Below, piece by piece: positions 57,301 through 64,000 of a stretch of 64,000 nucleotides of DNA. Origin of the DNA: Prinia subflava (lineage: Eukaryota > Chordata > Aves > Passeriformes > Cisticolidae). Each line of letters starts with the position of its first letter. Position 1 is the stretch's first letter. The position numbers were made by a program, and so were the translations under genes. The stretch spans positions 25,853,300 to 25,917,299 of the forward strand of contig NC_086254.1 in assembly GCF_021018805.1 (NCBI RefSeq), in the 5' to 3' direction. The notes below the pieces were generated by a model. It did no database searches. It was not told where the DNA came from and saw only the letters and a list, made by a program, of their open reading frames with translations.

Positions 57301-60300
57301 GAAAAAAATTAAATTGTATAAAAAACAACTCAAAGATCCTGCCAGTTCATGTTAATGATGTGTACTGGCACTCCTTGTGGGGCAGGGAACATCAATTCTA
57401 TTATAATATGCTTTATCTATTTCCCACTCTTCTTTTACTTAGAAATAGTTTTAACTACTCTGGTTTCCTTCTTGCACCATACCTGTTAGTAAAATTGCTG
57501 GGCAGAGTTAAAATCACATTAAAAATGTCTGTCTAGGGACTATTATTTAGAAGGTATTGCACGTAATGGAGGTGAAACATTTTCAGCACTTTTGTATTCA
57601 GGACTCAGGTTAAAATGCTTTTTGTTAGAGGGGAAAAAAAGGACAAAAGTGTCTGCATTTTCATAATCTGGAAAGAAATGTTGATAAATTGGCTGGGCAG
57701 AACTCGTCAGGACTGAGAGACCCTTGGAGATCTGGGCACTGCTTGTGCCTGGGCTGGGGGCAGAGGTGAGGACAGGAGCTGGGGTTGGAGCTGGAGCAGA
57801 TTCATTGCTGAGCTAATGAAGGGCTGTTATAACATGCCTTGTGCTGGCAAAACCAACGCCTTGTGCAAGACCCCAGCAAGCCTCACCTGATTTTATTAGG
57901 GCTGAGAACAAACCTCTGCCCTGCAGAATATTATGGTGTAGCTACAAAAGCAGTGCAGTTCAGGCAGATGGTGTCAGGAGCAGGATAATTTGTCTGATCA
58001 AAGGCTCCATCAAGTACCAGGCTCCTGGTGCTTGAGTTAATTTGGAGAGCTGTGAGATAGAAAGGTTTTGCACAGTATTGACAAATCCAACACTCCATAG
58101 TTCCAATTTTGGAGCGAGGGATGCAGGGAACACCAGTGACACGAATTTATTCAGTAATCTCAACAGTGAGCACACAAATATTCCAGAGACACCACGGCCC
58201 TGCAGCCATGCCCAGCTCTCAGGGAATGTGCTCAGGGCAGACTGGGAAAGGAAAAGCCTGGAATTTCTGGAGTTGAGGATTTACCTCTGGAATTGAGGTA
58301 AATAACTGTGAAATGGGAATAAAAATCCAATGTACTTCACGTACTCCAATCTCTTCTTGACTAAAAAGTGGTGATAAAGAAAAATTTGTCCATGTGGACA
58401 AAGATGCATGAAGTATTCTTGATTAACTAAGGGGAAGGATGGAATTCTGGATGTTGCAGTGGAAATCGTTTATAAATGGGCTCCTTTTCCAATGCAGCCT
58501 GCAAGGGTTTCAACAGAAAATACTTTGCCCCAGATTTTCAGCGGTGCTCATCACTTTAAAAATCCAGTGATAAATATGCTTTGCTGACATTTTTATCATT
58601 CTTAGCATACGAAATCTCTGGTAATGAATTTTGTTTGAAATCTAGAAATAATTCCAATCTAATGGAAAACAAGTTCAGGATTCCCTAACTTTACACTGAG
58701 AAATCACAATACGAACAGACAAACAGAACCCCCCTAATCCTCCAGCTAAAAACCACACAAGTTGTGCTCTTTAAAAGGTGTTGCCATGAAGAACTGCTTT
58801 GTCCCTCATACCGTGCAAATCCCCAGCAGCTGGATCCATCTAAATCCCCGTGAAGATTCATCATCCTCTCCTGAGAAGTCCCTGTAAGGAACCGCAGTTG
58901 TGCCACAAATAAATCTGACAAGCAAACAGCTCCAGCAAAATGGGCTGCAGCTGATGGAGTGTCAGCTGGCTCAGTGAGCTGGGCTCTTTTCTGGCTGCAA
59001 GGAATGAAAGGCCAATTTTTGTGGAGAGGTGGGGTCGCTGGTGGAGTCAGCTGTTCCCAAACAGGGTTCAGGTCCAGCTCTCAGTCCGTGGTCTTGGACA
59101 TGGCTTTGGAGATGAAAGCTCCTTCTTCATTGTGCAGAGATGATTTCTGGTGTTTTATTTGTAACCCCTTCCCAGGAATGGAAATGTAAAGATATTTAAA
59201 GGGCTAAATGATGTCTGTCCCCTGGATAGTCTCTCTTTTGGAAAGATTAACCACTTCATATTTATAGTTAATTGTATGTGTACAACTGTCTTTTCTCTCT
59301 TTTCTCCCCTTTTCCCTAAAGAAAACTTAAATATTTACTCTAATAAGTGAATTTAAATTATTTGGGATGGACTCATTCCCATGTCAGATATTCAAATCAG
59401 TAATTTTTAAAGTTATTTTATGTTTCAAGAAAACCAGTGCATATTAAAATTTCTTAAAATATATTATTAAATAAACATTACAAATGGTAATTTCTATGAA
59501 GGAAATAATATTCCAACAATAAGAGTATGAAATAGGAATATACTGGATGTTTATGTAACTATTCTTACATCATGACTGTGCATTTGTTCCTATGATTACT
59601 GTAAATTATTTAAATATATGTTAGATCAATACAAAATGTTTGAAGAAAGAAAAAGAAAATGAAAGAATCAGAACCACTCTTAAAAAAGCCTGGAAATATA
59701 TGTATCCTCACAGAAGAGTAAGCATTTAAAAATACAGTCTACAAACCAAGATAAATTCATAGCACAAGATTGAAAGCTTCGAGTATATGTAATTCTAACT
59801 AGATCATACACTAAATATTTCCTCATTGTGTTCTAGCAGCCAAGTATTAATTCAGTGTATGCACATCTGCAAGATTATTTAACAAGAGGAGGCAGAAAAA
59901 TAATTCAGATGACAGACAGCATGTTTTCCTGGCCATTTGTGTGTACAGTGTAACTGCAGGAAATAAACAACTATTTCTGCTTTTTGAGAAAAAAAAGAGG
60001 TCCCAATTTCCAGCCACTGAAATTAATTCTGCACACAATAATCTGGTCTTTTTTTTTGGTTTGCTTCACAAACAGAAGTCTCTTGAACACAGTGCACTCT
60101 AAAGGCAAAATGTACTGTTCTCAAGGATTAGAAAATAACATTATTTCAGGGGCAGAACATCACTCACAAATATTGGCTATTTAACAAGTAGTCTTAAACA
60201 TAAACCTGCTGAGCTACTGTGTGCCATTTTTCCAGAGAAAATGCACACTTGCCAGTAAACTGCATAAATCAGCTTAAAGGAAATGCATGAAGAAAGAAAA

Positions 60301-60585
60301 AATACAGTCCAATTTTATACCATTACATAGCTTTTTATACGACAACATATATGTCAAAAGGCACCGCAGAGAGGAACATTTGCATCTCAGCTGTAAAGGA
60401 GAAAACTCCCCTGCCTCCTGTTTGCTGCCCTGGAATCAGAGGGATCCTCTGAGCTTTTAGAGGGGGTGAAATTTTTTTAGCTGCAGGATTCTGCAGTCCA
60501 GGCTGCTTACCCAAATTTCCTGCAGAAATTCCCCATCCCCTCCCCTCTGCTACCATGAAAGGTTATTTGTTTACAAGGGTCTAGA
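54374..60585. other. Intergenic sequence, nothing recognised
   Basis: No gene, RNA or transposon could be supported on either strand. The part at 59320-59850 is notably AT-rich. Confidence 0.45.
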
Positions 60586-60748
60586 CAAAAAAACCCAAAA
60601 AACCGACAAAAACCAAAACCAAAAACAAACACAAACAAACAGACAAACAAAACCCAAACCAAAAACAAACAAACAAAAATCCCAAACCAAAACAACCCCC
60701 CCCAAAAAAAACAAAAAACCAAAAAAAACCCCAAAAAAACCAAACCCT
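60586..60748. repeat. A/C-only low-complexity tract
   Basis: About 160 bp of AAAC, AAACC and AAAACCC motifs with very few G or T on the + strand and a run of eight or more C. The complement is a T/G strand with several G runs separated by long T stretches. It produces a spurious hydrophobic Phe/Gly/Leu-rich open frame on the minus strand. Confidence 0.95.
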
Positions 60749-63084
60749 GCTCCCCAAAGGAAATGATCAGCAGGGTGAAGCCAGCAGTGTCTGGGTTGAT
60801 TTGTTGAAATTTTATGTCATTTGGGGTTTTCTTTTGGACTGGATTTAGTCTGAATTTAGGACCCTGCCCGTGGCACACAGACCACGGCTGCCTGAAGGAG
60901 AAAGTGCTGGTTTGGACTCAGCATCCCCACTCACTGCTGGGTGGCCTGAGGACACCAGGGCCGGAGATTCTGATTGATTTTTCTCAAGAAAGAATCTGCT
61001 CTGAACTTACCAGAACCCCCCCGCAACTGAACCAGGATGTGGCAAGTGGGGACAGCAGAATTCATTTATGAACTGCAGCTCTGAGCAGATTGGTGGATGT
61101 GGCCCATTAGTGTGAAACACATCGTTTTTTGGAGGCTGGGAAAATCCTGAGCCTATCTCAAATTTCATATTTTATTGTCAGCAGCCAGTTCAATGAAGCA
61201 ACTTACACAGTGCAAGGACTGAAACCACTGGGGCAATTCCAGTTTGGGAAGTGACAAAAAAGAAGATGCAAGCTGAAAGCAAAGGCCTCATGTGGAAAGG
61301 CTCATTCCTCTGGCAGGAAATAGGAGATATTGGTGAGTGAGCAGGGTTATGCTGTGAGCTTGAGACAAACATTTGGAAGCAGGTGAGGGAGAAGTCTTTA
61401 AAATAGAATAAAAAAACAGCTGGGAAAGCATTTCTGAAAGATGTTACATATCAATGCTATAGCAGTATACTGATCTGAAGCCCTCCTTGTTTTTTTATGT
61501 AATAAATTAAATTTGTGAATGGCCTTTCCCCTTTTATAAATTCATCCCTGTTTGGTGCATTCCATATGCATAGCACACATCCACCAGTATTAACATTACC
61601 TTTGTTTTTCTGGTGCTGATGCAACAGGTTTTCCATTTTCAAGGTTAAATTTCCCTCTGAACAGTAGAGCAGGAATATAAAAGTCTTGGAAACATTGAGA
61701 TTGCACTGGACTATGACAGCTGCTCTTGCTAACTTTGCTGCTTACCAGTGCTGAGGCTTCTACTGAGCACAGAATTAACATCTGCTGTCACAGGCTGATT
61801 CCAGAAGTGACAGCAAGTTGCAAACTGAAAAACGTTGGCACAATTTCTCTATATCCCTTACACTGGAAGCAACTTATGGAATTCACTGGCTGTGTGCAAG
61901 GGAGGCAGTGTGCAGCAATTAATGGCACATTTAAAATCTGTGCCACGCGTTTGCATTTGTCTCCAGAGGAAGAGGAAGATGACAGCATCTAGGTGAATAC
62001 TCAGCAGAATTTCACTCAGGATTCTTCTGTCTCAGTAATCTGTAAGCTTGCTGTAACCAACTAAAGATTATATTTACCCTGCTGGGAAAAAATTCCACAG
62101 GTACCTCCCAGTTACTCAGACTTGGACACGCTGCAGCAACTCCAGAGAAAAACCCAGCGAAGACTAAATCCCGTCTCCCCTGCCAGGGTGGTTTTTCTCT
62201 TTGCTGCAGCTGTTTTTAAAAAAAAAAATACGGAAAAACATCCCAGTCACTCTCTTGGAAAGAAGAGGAAAGTTCATCTGTTTGCTCTTGGAAGACATGG
62301 CAAAGCTGTCACTGCGAATCGTGTTTGAAATAAGTGTGTGGGAGTACGTGTGAGACGGAGGGAAGATGGGAGAGCTCACTCTTAGAAAAGACAAAGACAA
62401 GCTCTTCATACACAAAAGCTTTTCTTTTGTTGCTCCTACTAGTCCCACCTCCTCCTCCCTGAGGTTTCCACTTCCTCTCACTTGATAACGTTTCCTACAG
62501 CCTCAGGTAATGCACTCTGCCAAAACGCTGTGCTCACTGAGATCTAACTTTTAAGACACACAGAACACATCGGTAATTTCACACAGGAAAAACATCTGCA
62601 GCAGGCAGCCTTCAACAACAAGGAGCCTTAAGTAACAGCTTCTGAAACGTTCCTGGTAGAATATAAAAAAAAAAACCCTGACTGACAATTCATTCCTCAT
62701 AATATGGTAAGATTGATTGCCTTGGAAAGCCTATGGAATCACATTGCCAGTGATGTTATTTGAAGGCTCTGTATAATTCATCGACCTCTCTGTCATGCAT
62801 TGTGCATGTGATGTTATATTTTGGACACACTGGGAAGTATTAGATACAAAATTACTTTGTATGATGCAGCCCAGACGTAAAAAAAGTGCATTGCTTGGGA
62901 CTACATGATTCAGTGAGAAAATATAAATGGGAAATTACTGGAGCTGAAATTTTATTGCAAAGTTATTTATCTTTCTTATTACTTTCTGAATCCTTTTGTG
63001 CTTATGGGTTGCTACAACAGATAGAAAAACTCTTACTTACACTTTGCACTGAGGATTATGAAGGTGGAAATAGTCACTGCATAC

Positions 63085-63085
<1 letters not shown>
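60749..63085. other. Intergenic sequence, nothing recognised
   Basis: No gene or named repeat supported. The roughly 200 bp before 63086 do not match any retroposed gene I recognise, despite the long A run that follows. Confidence 0.45.

Positions 63086-63131
<46 letters not shown>
63086..63131. repeat. Poly(A) run, 46 bases
   Basis: Uninterrupted A tract followed by GATGAATTTGTGG. This is long for a pure homopolymer. A retroposon tail is possible, but no source element or clear target-site duplication was identified. Confidence 0.95.
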
Positions 63132-63133
<2 letters not shown>

Positions 63134-64000
63134 TGAATTTGTGGCCCAATTTTGTGTTTATTCTCCTAATGTCTAAAACTGAATTTTATGTATATTTATA
63201 TGCTTATACTTACGCAGACACACACATTAAGTCTGAACAAACAGTTCTAGAATTAAACTGAACATGAATAGTGAGGTAATTTCTCTGTTATTTTAACAGA
63301 TGGTTTTAAAGAAAAGGGAGGGTCTTTTCATTGTGAGAAGAAGGAAGTATATACATATAAAAATGCCTTGGCTGCACATAGATTTCACAGGTAGCAAAGC
63401 AAGTGTTTCCAAGGAAAACACAACTATTCATAAAGGTGACTCTTTCCATCTATAGTTCTCTAAAGCAGAGCATTCTTTCAGTTCCCATCTTTGCAGTGGC
63501 AGCCTGGGCTCAGGACTTCAGTCCAGGTGATCCCACGTGCCAAATTTAGTTTGTCCCACTGATTTCCTGTCCTTGTGTGCAGTCAGAACCCCACTGTTCC
63601 AGAAATGAGCTTTCTCTGGCACTCTGGTAAATCAGCCACGTCCCCACCACAGCCCCAAGCGTGCACTGGATGTGGCAGGATTTAACTTTGGCCTCTGCCA
63701 GCTTTGGTTTCTGAGCATTCAAACTTCTGAACTTTCCTTTGAGAGGGCTCTGAGAAACGACACACAAAAAGCTGGAAGAGAACGGGTTCTGAGAGAAGCA
63801 CACACAGTTTGCAGGTGACTGCACTGTGCTACCTAACCCCACCTTGGCATCATTTCCACCCTTACTTCTCTTTTCTAAAGGCTCCCCTCCACGTGATCCA
63901 TCCCTCTGGAAGGAGATGGAAAGGAAAAAAACACATCTGCATTCCAATATCGTTCTCTCCAGCTGGATTTCTGTACTAAGAGCAAAGAGAATCAGGGATT
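63132..64000. other. Intergenic sequence, nothing recognised
   Basis: No supported feature to the window end. A 133-codon open frame on the minus strand (63546-63947) has no recognisable domain. Confidence 0.45.

Noticed and set aside
60507..60878. 123-codon minus-strand frame with a very hydrophobic Phe/Gly/Leu centre, like a membrane protein
   Set aside because: The centre is the translation of the T/G low-complexity strand, not a real membrane segment.
62886..63176. Lysine-rich open frame
   Set aside because: The lysines are the 46-A homopolymer.

Overview
The window is vertebrate nuclear DNA, most likely from a bird. A CR1 LINE 3' end, including its typical 3' terminal motif, sits in an intron at about 5050-5216. 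Two LTR remnants resemble avian ERV families. Introns are short (84-1105 bp), repeat density is low, and coding exons are split by canonical GT/AG introns. No prokaryotic signals (operons, Shine-Dalgarno sites, CRISPR) are present. Species cannot be named from the sequence alone.

Region 1 (about 1-11480) holds one protein-coding gene on the + strand, recognised as CDH26 (cadherin-like protein 26). Fifteen coding exons run from 1700 to 10344. They splice in phase into 779 codons: end of the prodomain, RTKR furin-type site, mature N-terminus with Trp at position 2, five extracellular cadherin repeats, one membrane segment and a tail ending in a catenin-binding-like box. The signal-peptide exon and promoter were not found and are probably upstream of the window or unrecognised in 1-1699. 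The EC1-EC2 calcium site is intact, but the linkers between later repeats have lost many acidic ligands. A 3' UTR with a candidate AATAAA at 11453 follows.

Region 2 (about 11480-64000) is about 52 kb with no gene I can support. In human the corresponding interval between CDH26 and CDH4 is also gene-poor, so this is probably the CDH26-CDH4 intergenic desert. It holds a diverged 245-bp solo LTR (34542-34786), a second LTR-like segment with TATA box and polyadenylation signal (about 50900-51235), and a pair of related segments of about 125 bp some 2.9 kb apart (12592-12716 and 15501-15632). It also holds a 22-bp minisatellite (24292-24375), a 17-bp CCATCCATCAATC-type repeat (54250-54373), a G-poor A/C tract (60586-60748) and a 46-A run (63086-63131). 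Some stretches look like possible conserved regulatory DNA, but this cannot be tested without alignment.

I found no new multi-gene system. The most notable biology is the uneven erosion of calcium sites in this CDH26, set against its retained adhesive N-terminus and well-kept intracellular catenin-type motif.
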